From assembly GCF_020832205.1 (NCBI RefSeq), contig NZ_JAFIFD010000046.1, positions 1 through 64,000 of the forward strand: a stretch of DNA of 64,000 nucleotides, written 5' to 3'. The notes beneath the pieces are model-generated. The model worked only from the letters and a program-made list of their open reading frames with translations, was not told the DNA's origin and did no database searches. Shown here piece after piece: positions 42,450 to 51,356 of this stretch. Each line of letters begins with the position of its first letter. Position 1 is the stretch's first letter. Both the position numbers and the translations under genes were made by a program. Origin of the DNA: Exiguobacterium sp. Its GTDB lineage: Bacteria; Bacillota; Bacilli; Exiguobacteriales; Exiguobacteriaceae.

Positions 42450-43434
42450 AGTACGTGGCTTTAATGGCTGAAGCGCCACCGAGCAGTTGCGCTACTTTCA
42501 TCGGATCGACTGTGTTCCCTGCCGAACTTGGCGAGAACGAGTAAGTTCCTTTGTGCACTTCGAAATGCAAATGCGGACCAGACGAGTTGCCGGTGTTACC
42601 GATTTGGCCGATGCCTTCGGCTTGGCGGACCGTCTGTCCTTTTTTTACATCAATCTTATGCAAGTGCGCATACACGGTCGTCCATTTCTGACCATCGATA
42701 TTGTGCTCGATTTTGACGTGCTTGCCGTATGGCCCACGCCCGCTCACTTCGATGACTTTCCCATCGGCCGCCGCATACACCGGTGTGCCGATTTTCGCGG
42801 CGATATCGATGCCGTTATGGAACGTATAACCGAACTGTCCGCTCGCCGGGCCGAACCCTTGCGACAGACGGCCGTTCGCCGGCATCATGAACTTGTCCGG
42901 CGCCATCGCCGCATGTTGCTTTTTCAAGTCGCTCAACTTCGTCGCCTGCGCCTTCATTTGTTCAGATGCGACCGTATAAGATGACTGCGTCTTTTCTTTC
43001 GCCGCTTTGACTTCCGCTTGCTTCGCCGTCAATTCGTCGAGTGTCTGCCTCGCCGCCGCCTTCTGGTCTAAGATGTCTTGATGCTTCTTTTCAGATTCGG
43101 CCGCTTCGGCTTTCGCGTTCGGCAAGACGGTCGACAGTACTTGTTTGAACAACGAAGTCTCTTCCGGATCGATGGCCGCTTGATACGCCTCAATCTGTTC
43201 AGTCACTTCATCGATACCCGCCTGAAGGTCCGCTGCTTCCGACTCGATTTTTTCAATTTGTTGTTCGGCTTTCGCCACAGCTTGTTTTGACTCGGATAGC
43301 TGATGTGTAGTTTGTTCGATTGTTTTTGTCGTCTCGAGGAGTTGTGCCGGGGTGATGTCATTTGCCGACGCCGATTGCGCACCACTAAAGATGAACACAC
43401 CTGCGCCTGCCGTAAGGATGAGTTGTTTCAACAT
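42448..43434 (-). CDS. M23-family peptidoglycan endopeptidase with coiled coil
   Basis: Exported protein of 328 residues: signal peptide (1-24, ending SASA), a long coiled coil (about 30-175, rich in Glu, Lys, Gln and Ala) and a LytM/M23 domain (about 190-310). Zinc ligands are seen in FHNGIDIAAK and PHLHFEVH. The layout is that of EnvC-like or cell-division-linked hydrolases or their activators; all metal ligands look intact, so it is probably an active enzyme. The start has GGAGG but with a long twelve-base spacer. Confidence 0.9.
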   Translation of the reverse strand: MLKQLILTAGAGVFIFSGAQSASANDITPAQLLETTKTIEQTTHQLSESKQAVAKAEQQIEKIESEAADLQAGIDEVTEQIEAYQAAIDPEETSLFKQVLSTVLPNAKAEAAESEKKHQDILDQKAAARQTLDELTAKQAEVKAAKEKTQSSYTVASEQMKAQATKLSDLKKQHAAMAPDKFMMPANGRLSQGFGPASGQFGYTFHNGIDIAAKIGTPVYAAADGKVIEVSGRGPYGKHVKIEHNIDGQKWTTVYAHLHKIDVKKGQTVRQAEGIGQIGNTGNSSGPHLHFEVHKGTYSFSPSSAGNTVDPMKVAQLLGGASAIKATY

Positions 43435-43614
43435 ATATATAGAAAACCTCCAAATGGGATCATTCGCTAGCTCAATAAAAAGCTACATGTGCGAATATAG
43501 CACCCCATCTAAAAAAGTTCAATATATGAAACATTTCATTTGTATGTCGATTTCATCACGACAATTGATTCCCATCCCATAGTCTTCACCGAATTTTCGC
43601 GGAGTTTCTCCTGT

Positions 43615-43797
43615 TCAGCCCCGCTTCGCTTTTAGCACGATGACGACGATGCTGACCGCTGCGAGGACGGTCAATGTCGGCCCACCGAACAAAAATAGCC
43701 GTGTGACGACGGATGATAAGTTCGTCGTCAGGCCGAGAATCGTCAATAAATTGCCGACGATCAGCACGATCATCAGCGCAGGCAACAGCCTCACCAT
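43615..43797 (-). CDS. Small two-helix membrane protein, 60 residues
   Basis: Two helices (about 2-22 and 36-56) with a short polar loop and a C-terminal KAKRG. No family known. ATG at 43797 shares its first base with the stop of the upstream GNAT gene (TGATG), with GGAGGAG upstream, so it is translated with it. Confidence 0.7.
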   Translation of the reverse strand: MVRLLPALMIVLIVGNLLTILGLTTNLSSVVTRLFLFGGPTLTVLAAVSIVVIVLKAKRG

Positions 43798-44594
43798 CAC
43801 GTCTCCTCCTTTTTCACCATCTCGAACTGGGCGACCGTGTCTTTTACGAATCCGAGCGCTTCCGCCGCCTCGATGAATGCCGGACGATCGGACGTAAACG
43901 TCAAATGAACCGGACGTTCACGACCGGCGGCCCGTAACAGCCAGTCGGCATCTTCGTCACGGCCGAACACGTCGAGGAGCACGTTATCCCGGAACAAGAG
44001 TGCTCCTTCTCGCCCGCCTTCTGTCACCCGAACGAGCGTGGCCTGTTGTTGGGTCGTCCGCACGTCCCGTTGCCAAATCGGACGGTGTGCAGCTTTCGGA
44101 TATTCCTGTTCGAACAGCTCCTTGATCGAAACAGTGGCAAACGTCGCCGTCGTCTCGGTCGGGACGGATCGATAATAAACGATCTCCCGCACGACGTCAT
44201 AACCGAGCCTGTCGTACAAGTCGAATGCCTGCTCATTTCCTTGAATGACCTCGAGCAGCCGCGTCCCTTCCGCTTGTTCGTCGAAGCGGCGCATCAATTC
44301 TCTTGCGATGCCGAGCCTGCGGTAGCCTGGTGCGACGGCCAACCCGCCGCAGCGAGTGACCCAGCCCGTGTCTAGATGGGCGATCCCGCTCAGCATGACA
44401 CCGACCGGTCGCCCATCGACGTACGCCACGACGGACCGGGACGGCTGATTTTGATCGCGGACGAGGAAGATCGCCTCAAACGCAGCCTCGTCTATATCAA
44501 AACGAATCATATAATCGGAAAAACCGTCCATGAAAGCCCGATACAAATCGGCGATCGGTGGATTTTGTTGATAGGATACCACTTGATTCGGCAT
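43797..44594 (-). CDS. GNAT acetyltransferase with C-terminal SCP-like half
   Basis: Protein of 265 residues. The N-terminal half is GNAT: GGLAVAPGYRRLGIARELM binds acetyl-CoA and EQAFDLYDRLGYDVVREI closes the fold. The remaining 110 residues form a second domain of the kind fused to some GNATs, which I cannot name with certainty. ATG at 44594 follows GAGGGG; the longer frame begins before the promoter. Followed by a coupled small membrane protein. Confidence 0.85.
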   Translation of the reverse strand: MPNQVVSYQQNPPIADLYRAFMDGFSDYMIRFDIDEAAFEAIFLVRDQNQPSRSVVAYVDGRPVGVMLSGIAHLDTGWVTRCGGLAVAPGYRRLGIARELMRRFDEQAEGTRLLEVIQGNEQAFDLYDRLGYDVVREIVYYRSVPTETTATFATVSIKELFEQEYPKAAHRPIWQRDVRTTQQQATLVRVTEGGREGALLFRDNVLLDVFGRDEDADWLLRAAGRERPVHLTFTSDRPAFIEAAEALGFVKDTVAQFEMVKKEET

Positions 44595-44660
44595 ATCTCT
44601 TTTCCCCTCTTCATATCGTTCAGTATAATAAGACAAACTTCTAAATCAGGAGGAATGACC

Positions 44661-45128
44661 ATGTCCCACGTCACGTTAGAAACGCTTCACAACGGCCACT
44701 GGCCCGCACTTGAGGCGTTCACGTTACCGCTCGATCAAGAAAAATATACGACCCTTCCTCGCGACATTGACTCCCCGCTCCCTGAAGGCGTGCATCCGAT
44801 CGTCATCGTCGCCGACAGTCCCGTCGGTTTCTTTTTGCTGCACGACACCGAACAGGTTCGAACTTATACGGAGTCCGAACATGCGCTCTTGCTCTCGATC
44901 TTTTCCATCAATCACCCGTCCCAAGGAAGCGGCTATGCGAAAGCAGCGCTCCGACAACTGCCTGCCTACGTTCGTCAAAAATTTCCGAAAGCGCCGGAAG
45001 TCGTCTTATCTGTGAATTTGAAAAATGACGCCGCCTTCGCGCTCTATGAGAAAGTCGGTTTCTCAGACACCGGACGACGTATCACAGGACCGGTCGGAGA
45101 ACAACGAATCATGTCGCTCACGCTCTGA
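44661..45128 (+). CDS. GNAT acetyltransferase
   Basis: Protein of 155 residues with a compact GNAT fold: INHPSQGSGYAKAALRQL as acetyl-CoA loop and KNDAAFALYEKVGF near the end. ATG at 44661 follows AGGAGGAA; the open frame extends 285 bases further upstream but that part lies over the divergent gene and is not coding. A TATAAT at 44624-44629 may be its -10 box. Substrate unknown. Confidence 0.87.
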   Translation: MSHVTLETLHNGHWPALEAFTLPLDQEKYTTLPRDIDSPLPEGVHPIVIVADSPVGFFLLHDTEQVRTYTESEHALLLSIFSINHPSQGSGYAKAALRQLPAYVRQKFPKAPEVVLSVNLKNDAAFALYEKVGFSDTGRRITGPVGEQRIMSLTL

Positions 45129-45135
45129 ACGGGAT

Positions 45136-45219
45136 TCACTTCCGGAAACACCAGACTAAAAGCCCGCCAATCCCGAGAACGAGTAGGACGTTCAACAGCT
45201 GCCAAATGAAATCAATCAT
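45136..45219 (-). CDS. Tiny single-helix membrane peptide, 27 residues
   Basis: An ATG at 45219, inside the end of the NUDIX gene in another frame, opens a 27-residue peptide with one helix (IWQLLNVLLVLGIGGLLVWCF) and a basic end. It overlaps the upstream stop by eight bases, so translational coupling could make up for its weak ribosome site (GATGAG). Content is typical of small bacterial membrane peptides; existence needs proof. Confidence 0.45.
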   Translation of the reverse strand: MIDFIWQLLNVLLVLGIGGLLVWCFRK

Positions 45220-45805
45220 GTCGCTCATCCGCAAACGCTTTGATCCCTGTCATCACGTCGTTCCAATATGATGTCGGGTGCGGGACGAGAGAGGCGCACG
45301 TGACGTTATGCGGCTCCCCGGTCAACGCTGACGTCGCTTCTATCGTCTCAATGTCCCCTGTGACCAAAGCCGTAAACCGTTCACGGTCGACCGTGACGAG
45401 ATCGGCGACCTCGGCCGCATCGAGCGTGAACGGTTCACCCGCATACGAATAGACATACGTATGGGCGAACTCGCGGTCGAGAAACGTCTCTGTCTCGATG
45501 ACGTCTTCGAACACTCCTAAGGCGGTCAATTCGTCGAGCGTCACCTCAAGCCCGATCTCTTCCTGAACTTCCCGTACCCCGTCCCTGACCGTCTCCCCGG
45601 CCGCCAAATGACCGGCCGCTGTGATGTCGAACAGTCCCGGAAAATCTTGCTTCGTGTCACTGCGACGTTGCAAAAAGAGGCGTCCCCCTTCCACGAGCCA
45701 ACAATGGAACGTCTCGTGCCAGTCTCCATCGCGATGGACGTCAGCCCGTGGTTTCAGTCCGATTTTCTTTCGCCGTTCGTCGACGACAGTAATGAATTCA
45801 ATCAT
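45212..45805 (-). CDS. NUDIX hydrolase, IPP-isomerase-like group
   Basis: Protein of 197 residues. The Nudix box GHLAAGETVRDGVREVQEEI is complete. The start (FITVVDERRKKIGLKPRADVHRDG) and WHETFHCWLV are those of the YfcD/isopentenyl-diphosphate-isomerase-like subgroup, but the isomerase's catalytic cysteine context is not evident, so hydrolase is the safer call. ATG at 45805 follows GGAGGAAGG. Co-directional with two membrane-protein genes on either side. Confidence 0.88.
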   Translation of the reverse strand: MIEFITVVDERRKKIGLKPRADVHRDGDWHETFHCWLVEGGRLFLQRRSDTKQDFPGLFDITAAGHLAAGETVRDGVREVQEEIGLEVTLDELTALGVFEDVIETETFLDREFAHTYVYSYAGEPFTLDAAEVADLVTVDRERFTALVTGDIETIEATSALTGEPHNVTCASLVPHPTSYWNDVMTGIKAFADERHD

Positions 45806-45826
45806 GTCCTTCCTCCTATCCCACAC

Positions 45827-46132
45827 CTAGAACAAATCAGGGTCTTCTGAAAGCGTCCGAACTTTGCGGATCTTCCGCACCCGGCCCGTCCAACCGAGCG
45901 TCGTGAAGAAAAAGCCGCCCCCGATGACGAGCGACAGGCCGACCAAGCCTGCGACCACACCGTCAAATCCGTAACGTTCTCCGCTCATGACGAGCAGCCA
46001 AGGCGAGAGAAAGAATGTGGTCGCCAACAAGAATAAACCACCCCACATCCGTCGTCGTGGAAATCCAATCGTCCACCATCCGAACGCAACCAATGCCACA
46101 CCGATCAATCCGACCATCCCGATTAGAATCAT
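45827..46132 (-). CDS. Small membrane protein, 101 residues
   Basis: Three predicted helices (about 1-22, 30-50 and 60-82) and a basic tail with KIRKVRTLSEDPDLF. No family recognised. ATG at 46132 is eight bases after GGAGG; an in-frame codon 33 bases earlier has no ribosome site. Lies 21 bases before the NUDIX gene and is probably transcribed with it. Confidence 0.7.
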   Translation of the reverse strand: MILIGMVGLIGVALVAFGWWTIGFPRRRMWGGLFLLATTFFLSPWLLVMSGERYGFDGVVAGLVGLSLVIGGGFFFTTLGWTGRVRKIRKVRTLSEDPDLF

Positions 46133-46279
46133 CGTCAGCGCCTCCGCTCTCCAAGTTGTCTTCATTACATTCCGCGGACCAATGACAAATTCCTGTCAAA
46201 ACGGTTCGATAGATTACCTGATTGAGGGTAAATAAGTAGTAGACACCAGTGGACCGGGCTTTCGTAGAGGAGGCGCCTC

Positions 46280-46591
46280 ATGAGAACTCGAATCATCTTT
46301 GCCCTCACGTTTATCGGACTTTGTTTGGCGGCCGTGTATTGGATCAGCACGTGGAACGACCATCAGATTGAAGGGACGATCGAACAAATCAACATTCCCC
46401 AACTGATGATCACAACGGAAGACACAGGGAGTGAGATGAAGTTGCGGACAGTGCTCATCAATGCAGAGACGAAAGTGACGGGAGATGTGCGTGACGTCCA
46501 ACAACTTCGCACCGGTCAACGTGTGACCGTCGAACTCGTCCCGGACGGTAATTTGAACGTCGCGGTCTCCATTCATGTGCAATCCGATTGA
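46280..46591 (+). CDS. Membrane-anchored small protein with OB-like domain
   Basis: Protein of 103 residues: one N-terminal helix (4-22) and an extracytoplasmic part with strands such as HQIEGTIEQINIPQLMITTED and LINAETKVTGD, reminiscent of DUF5666/OB-type beta barrels. No confident family. GAGGAGG precedes the ATG. Single gene. Confidence 0.68.
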   Translation: MRTRIIFALTFIGLCLAAVYWISTWNDHQIEGTIEQINIPQLMITTEDTGSEMKLRTVLINAETKVTGDVRDVQQLRTGQRVTVELVPDGNLNVAVSIHVQSD

Positions 46592-46673
46592 ATCGCACGT
46601 TTTTTCATAAAACGAGCATAGTTTTCACGGAACGGTGGAATATGAGAACAGGAAGCTGAAAGGAGCGAATGGT

Positions 46674-47459
46674 ATGATTTCAAATACATTGTTGTCGGGG
46701 AAGGTCGCGTTCGTCACTGGCGCGGCATCAGGAATCGGACGGGCGGCGGTCATCCGGTTCGTCCAGGCGGGCGCAAAAGTCGCCATCGTCGACTTGAAAC
46801 TAGAAGATGCCGAACAACTGGCGAGTTTGATCGGTGAGGAACGCGCCGTCGGGATCAGTGCCGATGTCGCCAATGAAGAAGAGATGAAACGAGCGTACGA
46901 ACAGACAGTCGAACGGTTCGGCCGCGTCGACATCGTCTTCGCGAACGCCGGAAGGAACGGGACGATCACACCGATCGAGCATCTATCGCTCGAAGACTGG
47001 AACGGCGTCGTCGAAACGAATTTGACAGGGACGTTCGTCACCGTGAAACAAGCCATTCCGTACTTAAAAGAACAAGGCGGAAGCATCATCATCACATCGT
47101 CGATCAACGGAAATCGTTATTTTAAAAACTTTGGGTTCAGCGGCTATGCGACGACGAAAGCCGGACAGACCGGATTCGCGAAAATGGCCGCCGCCGAGCT
47201 CGCCCAGTTCGGTATTCGTGTCAATTCGATTTGTCCCGGCGCGATCGATACGAACATCGACGACTCGACGAACCGTGACGACGCCTTGCTAGAAGAGATC
47301 GTCATCCCGATCGAGTATCCGGAAGGCAACCAACCGCTCGCCGGAAAATCTGGATCGGCCAAGCAAGTCGCAGACGTCGTCTTGTTCTTCGCCAGCAACA
47401 TGTCGAGCCACGTCACCGGTTCCGAAGTGTACGTGGACGGTGCCGAATCTTTACTTTAA
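46674..47459 (+). CDS. Short-chain dehydrogenase/reductase
   Basis: Classical SDR of 261 residues. The cofactor loop is TGAASGIGRAA, NAG and the catalytic Ser-Tyr-Lys (TSSINGN, YATTKAG) are present, and the end KQVADVVLFFASNMSSHVTGSEVYVDGAESL is standard. Acidic IVDLKLED after the second strand suggests NAD preference. ATG at 46674 follows AAAGGAG. Substrate unknown; glucose-1-dehydrogenase-like naming would be a guess. Confidence 0.9.
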   Translation: MISNTLLSGKVAFVTGAASGIGRAAVIRFVQAGAKVAIVDLKLEDAEQLASLIGEERAVGISADVANEEEMKRAYEQTVERFGRVDIVFANAGRNGTITPIEHLSLEDWNGVVETNLTGTFVTVKQAIPYLKEQGGSIIITSSINGNRYFKNFGFSGYATTKAGQTGFAKMAAAELAQFGIRVNSICPGAIDTNIDDSTNRDDALLEEIVIPIEYPEGNQPLAGKSGSAKQVADVVLFFASNMSSHVTGSEVYVDGAESLL

Positions 47460-47463
47460 CGCC

Positions 47464-47491
47464 AACAGGTCGCCCCGCGGGGCGACCTGTT
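47464..47491. terminator. Perfect 28-base palindrome between convergent genes
   Basis: AACAGGTCGCCCCG followed by its exact complement, without loop. T runs are weak on both sides, so termination efficiency is uncertain. Confidence 0.6.
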
Positions 47492-48288
47492 TACTTGAGG
47501 ATCGGACTTTTCATCACAGCTTTCTGATAAAACGGCTGGAACCCTAACCGTTCCATGTTCCGTCCTGAAGCGGTATCCACTTTCGTCGTGACCGTCACGT
47601 ACTCGCATCCGGACGCTTTCGCATGGGCGATGCGCTCGAGAATAAGTTGGGTTTGATAGCCTCTCCCTCGATAAGCCGGGATCGTGCTCGTCAAAAACAA
47701 CTCCCCCATTCCGTCTTGAATGGCGAGAATACCGCCAGCGACCGCCTTCTCGCCGTCACGGACGAGAAACGCCTTATTTTCCGGGAGCGCATAAAAGCCT
47801 TTCGCCGTATCGACCGTCTCTTGAACAACCGAGCCCGCCTCCGCGAAGCCTGCCGCGATGGCCCGGGCCCACTCGTTCACGTTATCCGCGTCGACCCGTT
47901 CGACTTGATTCGGGTCCGGCAGCGTCGTCTCAAACTGCGTCACATCGAGCAACCAGACGTCAAGGAAGTGATCGAGCGTATAGTTCCGTTCCTGAAGGAG
48001 CCGGATGAGCGACATATCGGCGAGCGGACAGACCTCGATATGGAGACGGGAAACGTTTTTCCCACGGACCCACTTCTCCATTTGGTGCAAATCATAAAAA
48101 CTCGTCGGGCGATTCAATCCGAAGCCGACCGCGAAGCTCATATTGCCCATTCGGAAGACGTGTCCTTTGTTCTCGACAATCAACTCCGAACCTTCATAGG
48201 GAGGGGTCTGTTTACGATGCCGAATATAAGCAGACGTCCCTTCCGCTTTGATGCGTTCGATTCGTCTGGCTAATTCTAAGCGTTTCAT
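47491..48288 (-). CDS. GNAT acetyltransferase, 265 residues
   Basis: The GNAT domain is in the second half: LFLTSTIPAYRGRGYQTQLILERIAH and ASGRNMERLGFQPFY. The N-terminal half (about 1-130) looks like a degenerate partner GNAT domain (SRLHIEVCPLADMSLIRLLQERNY), a common two-domain arrangement. GGAGGG precedes the ATG. Substrate unknown. Confidence 0.86.
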   Translation of the reverse strand: MKRLELARRIERIKAEGTSAYIRHRKQTPPYEGSELIVENKGHVFRMGNMSFAVGFGLNRPTSFYDLHQMEKWVRGKNVSRLHIEVCPLADMSLIRLLQERNYTLDHFLDVWLLDVTQFETTLPDPNQVERVDADNVNEWARAIAAGFAEAGSVVQETVDTAKGFYALPENKAFLVRDGEKAVAGGILAIQDGMGELFLTSTIPAYRGRGYQTQLILERIAHAKASGCEYVTVTTKVDTASGRNMERLGFQPFYQKAVMKSPILK

Positions 48289-48366
48289 CTTGTTCCCTCC
48301 CTCTAATCTTCCCTGAGTTTACCACACTTCAATTGCGAACATGTTGTGATTCCGTTACAAGGCCAG

Positions 48367-49434
48367 TTACAGACGGACTTCGTCCACGACGAACGACGAC
48401 GACCCTTCGATTTCTTCGATGAAGTGCGATCCGAACAACATCGCCGGTGTGAAACTGCCTGGAATAACCGGCTTCGAGTCGATGAGCCGCTTTACGACCT
48501 CGAGCGCACCGTAAACGGTGAAGGCATACGTGCTCGCCGTCTTGATCCGGACGATGACTTTACGTCCCTCGCCATTTGTCGCCTCGCCCCACACGTACGT
48601 TGACGAGCGTTCCCGTTCCGATTCGTCCGGTCCGCTGACGTTTTCATCCACGTAACGCAACAGTTTGCCTTGCACTGCGTCGCTGCCAAGAATCGGGCTA
48701 AACCATGACAATAACCGTGCCCCGTATGCATACACCGGCGGCACCGGGACCCACGTCGTGATGTTCGGAACACCTGTCGTATAGTACGCGGTCGAGACGT
48801 CGCCCCACGGAATGGCGATTGCTGTTTTCTTCCCGCGCCCAAAGTCGATTTGTCGTCGCTTCGCCCCGAGCGGGAACGGCGACAGTTTCCCGTCTTTTCG
48901 CTCGGCACTGCTCGAGCCGAGCCCACGAATCGCCGTTTTCATTGTCCCGCGCGAAATACCCGCCGCAGCCGAGAACCCGAGAGCGAGATTCGTCGCATCC
49001 GGCATCAACTCTTTTAACTTACGGGCGACGCAATCGGTCGGGATGACATCGAACCCGACACCGGAGCACAACAACACACCGGCTTCTTGCGCGAGCTTGA
49101 CTCGTTTTTTCGAGTGAATGTACTCGAACACCTCGATTTCCCCGGTAATATCGAGGTAATGCGTCTTCGAGGCGACACACGCCTCGACCATCGGCTGACT
49201 CGTGTCAGCGAAAGGTCCGGCACAATGTAACACGAGGTCGATATCGACGAGTTCTTGTTTCGCTTGATCGAATGACAAACTGAACACACGCGTCTCACAC
49301 CCGAGCTCTTTGCCGAGCCGTTCGATCGCCTCCGCACTCCGTCCCGCGAGTACCGGTGCCATACCTTCTTCCACTGCTTGGCGGGCGATCAGTTCACCCG
49401 TATAGCCGTTCGCACCATAAATCATCCATTTCAT
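48367..49434 (-). CDS. Saccharopine-dehydrogenase-like trans-acting reductase
   Basis: Rossmann-fold protein of 355 residues, with IYGANGYTGELIARQAVEEG at the start, LVLHCAGPFADTSQPMVEAC and GVGFDVIPTDCVA. These match the saccharopine-dehydrogenase-like family that includes mycobacterial trans-acting enoyl reductases and human SCCPDH; no lysine-pathway role is implied. ATG at 49434 is preferred over the GTG just before it because of spacing from GGAGGAA. Reaction unknown. Confidence 0.88.
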   Translation of the reverse strand: MKWMIYGANGYTGELIARQAVEEGMAPVLAGRSAEAIERLGKELGCETRVFSLSFDQAKQELVDIDLVLHCAGPFADTSQPMVEACVASKTHYLDITGEIEVFEYIHSKKRVKLAQEAGVLLCSGVGFDVIPTDCVARKLKELMPDATNLALGFSAAAGISRGTMKTAIRGLGSSSAERKDGKLSPFPLGAKRRQIDFGRGKKTAIAIPWGDVSTAYYTTGVPNITTWVPVPPVYAYGARLLSWFSPILGSDAVQGKLLRYVDENVSGPDESERERSSTYVWGEATNGEGRKVIVRIKTASTYAFTVYGALEVVKRLIDSKPVIPGSFTPAMLFGSHFIEEIEGSSSFVVDEVRL

Positions 49435-49653
49435 CACGATTCCTCCTTCAACTCTATGAACATGTCCTTTTCTTCTTCCCTATCCGTCCGACTTTCATCC
49501 GTACAGATGATGTACGATATTTTGAATCTGACGTTCGATAGTGGCACACCAACACAATCCCGAATCCGATATGTAAGCTGCGATGATCTTCCGATCCCTT
49601 TTGCCCACTCTTCCAACTCTTTTCAACTTTACACGACCCATCAAAAAAGCGCA

Positions 49654-49682
49654 CAAAAAAGCCAGCCTATTGAAAGGCTGGC
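49654..49682 (-). terminator. Terminator of mhq-type operon
   Basis: GCCAGCC pairs with GGCTGGC around eight bases, followed leftward by six T. The stretch 49438-49653 otherwise shows nothing identifiable. Confidence 0.9.
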
Positions 49683-49689
49683 CGACTGC

Positions 49690-50262
49690 TCAGTTGTTTG
49701 CTGCTTCTGTTGTTTCTGCCGCTTTTGTGCGGACCGTCTGCATCGCTTCCGTCCATGGGACGAGTTGGTCGAGCATATCGTTCACCGATTGGACTTGAAC
49801 GTCTTTCGGTGCGAAGTGTGTACCGTTCTCGAAGTCTGTGAAGAGCGAGAGTGCCGGGTGGACACGAACGTGAGCGATCAACAGCTCACTCAAGACACCG
49901 CGCAAGTGTTCTGTCGCCCGGGCACCGCCGACAGAACCGTACGAAACGATGCCTGCCGCTTTGTTATGCCATTCGTTGCGTAAGTAGTCGAGGGCGTTTT
50001 TGAGCGCACCTGTGATCGAGTGGTTGTATTCTTGAACGATGAAGACGAAACCGTCCATCTCAGCGATTTTCTCTGACCAGGCGCCAGCACCTGTCGCATC
50101 GCCGCCTGGTTCACCGAGGAGTGGCAAGCTGTAGTCGGCGATGTCGATGATTTCATAGTTGGCGTCACCGCGTTTGTCGGCGAGTTCTTTCACCCATTCT
50201 CCGACTTGCGGGCTGACGCGTCCTTCACGAGTAGATCCGAGTACGATTCCAATTTTCAACAT
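49690..50262 (-). CDS. NADPH-dependent FMN reductase
   Basis: Flavodoxin-like reductase of 190 residues from this start. IGIVLGSTREGR binds FMN phosphate, then EYNHSITGALKNALDYL and YGSVGGARA complete the site. Members reduce quinones, azo dyes or free flavin. The start at 50262 has AAGGAGGAACT. An alternative start at 50328 would add 22 residues and overlaps the upstream stop (ATGA) with a GAGGG site; both may be used. Last gene of the mhqR-type operon, fitting quinone detoxification. Confidence 0.88.
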   Translation of the reverse strand: MLKIGIVLGSTREGRVSPQVGEWVKELADKRGDANYEIIDIADYSLPLLGEPGGDATGAGAWSEKIAEMDGFVFIVQEYNHSITGALKNALDYLRNEWHNKAAGIVSYGSVGGARATEHLRGVLSELLIAHVRVHPALSLFTDFENGTHFAPKDVQVQSVNDMLDQLVPWTEAMQTVRTKAAETTEAANN

Positions 50263-50324
50263 AGTAGTTCCTCCTTGTAAGTTGGTTGCTTCTTCTTGTT
50301 TACCGAACAGACGATTGAAAAAAC

Positions 50325-51320
50325 TCATGATTTCATTCCCTCATATTCTTTCTCGAACGTTTTAGTGCTTCTGACCGTATCGATCGGCCGGACCATTGCT
50401 TCGATTTGTTCCCGCTTCGCTTCTAAGAACGGCGGGAGCGACAGCTTCTCACCGACTGTCTCGTACGGCTCATCACCCATGAATCCCGGTCCGTCTGTTG
50501 CCCATTCGAACAAGATTTGCGGTGCGACCCGTGCATACGACGATTCAAAGAAGAAGCGATCGACGTAACCAGACGTCGGTAACCCGAACTGTTGAAGTCG
50601 TGCCGTCCACTCATCGAGAACGCTGCGGTCGTCGACGCGGAAAGCGACGTGGTGTACCGTACCGAACCCTTGACGTGCTTGTGGTGACGTCTCGTCATGA
50701 ATGACGATGACTTGCGCTCCGTTTCCACCCTCACCTCCTTCAAAGAGATGCGCGTCGCCTTCTTGCCCGATTTCTTTGAACAACATGACTTGCTCCATCA
50801 CTTGTTTGAAATACGTGAAGTCCGCGACGCGGATGAAGATCGGACCGAGGCCAGTGATGGCGTATTCGAGCGGAATCGGCCCGTTTTGCCACGGCTCACC
50901 GGAAGCAATCCCGACGTTGAACTCGTCCGAGATGAGTTGATACGCCTGCTCATCGAAGTCGATGAACGAGAGCGTCTTCTTCCCGAACTGCTCGGTGATG
51001 CCCTCATGTTTCACACCGAGACGGTCGAAACGGCGCACCCAGTATGTGAGCGCCTCGTCGGTCGGGACGCGGAATGACGTCTTGGCGATCTCGTTCGTCC
51101 CGTGCACGCCTTTCGGGATACCCGGGAAGTCGAAAAACGTCATGTCTGTCCCAGCGCTGCCTTTGTCATCAGCGAAGAATAAGTGGTACGTCTGAATGTC
51201 ATCTTGGTTGACCGTCTTTTTGACGAGTCGCATACCGAGTACGTTCGTGAAGAAGTCGTAGTTCTTCTCGGCACTGCTCGTGATGGCCGTTACGTGGTGA
51301 ATCCCTTTTACATGGTTCAT
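50325..51320 (-). CDS. mhqO: Ring-cleaving dioxygenase (MhqA/MhqO type)
   Basis: Two-domain glyoxalase-fold protein of 331 residues. The first domain begins GIHHVTAITSSAEKNYDFFTNVLGMRLVKKTVNQDD, the exact family opening, and the second contains GTVHHVAFRV with the metal histidine; the final ligand is in ILFEWATDGPG (Glu). The family opens rings of hydroquinone-type compounds. AAAGGAG precedes the ATG. An operator-like palindrome lies 18 bases before the start, matching that before the MarR gene. MhqA and MhqO cannot be told apart by eye. Confidence 0.9.
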   Translation of the reverse strand: MNHVKGIHHVTAITSSAEKNYDFFTNVLGMRLVKKTVNQDDIQTYHLFFADDKGSAGTDMTFFDFPGIPKGVHGTNEIAKTSFRVPTDEALTYWVRRFDRLGVKHEGITEQFGKKTLSFIDFDEQAYQLISDEFNVGIASGEPWQNGPIPLEYAITGLGPIFIRVADFTYFKQVMEQVMLFKEIGQEGDAHLFEGGEGGNGAQVIVIHDETSPQARQGFGTVHHVAFRVDDRSVLDEWTARLQQFGLPTSGYVDRFFFESSYARVAPQILFEWATDGPGFMGDEPYETVGEKLSLPPFLEAKREQIEAMVRPIDTVRSTKTFEKEYEGMKS

Positions 51321-51338
51321 AGAAATCGCTCCTTTAAA

Positions 51339-51354
51339 ATCTTGATTTCGAGAT
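51339..51354. promoter_or_regulatory. MhqR-type operator, internal
   Basis: Minus strand ATCTCGAAATCAAGAT is a 16-base imperfect palindrome nearly identical to the known B. subtilis MhqR operator (ATCTcgaattcgAGAT). It sits between the regulator gene and the dioxygenase gene. Confidence 0.7.
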
Positions 51355-51356
51355 AA

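Noticed and set aside
44376-44660. Upstream extension of the GNAT frame at 44661
   Set aside because: It lies over the start of the divergent GNAT gene; a strong AGGAGG and ATG at 44661 fix the true start.
46204-46231. Sigma-B-like element before the 46280 gene (GTTCGA, then GGGTAA)
   Set aside because: The -10 is good, but the spacer is 16 bases and the -35 has two mismatches.
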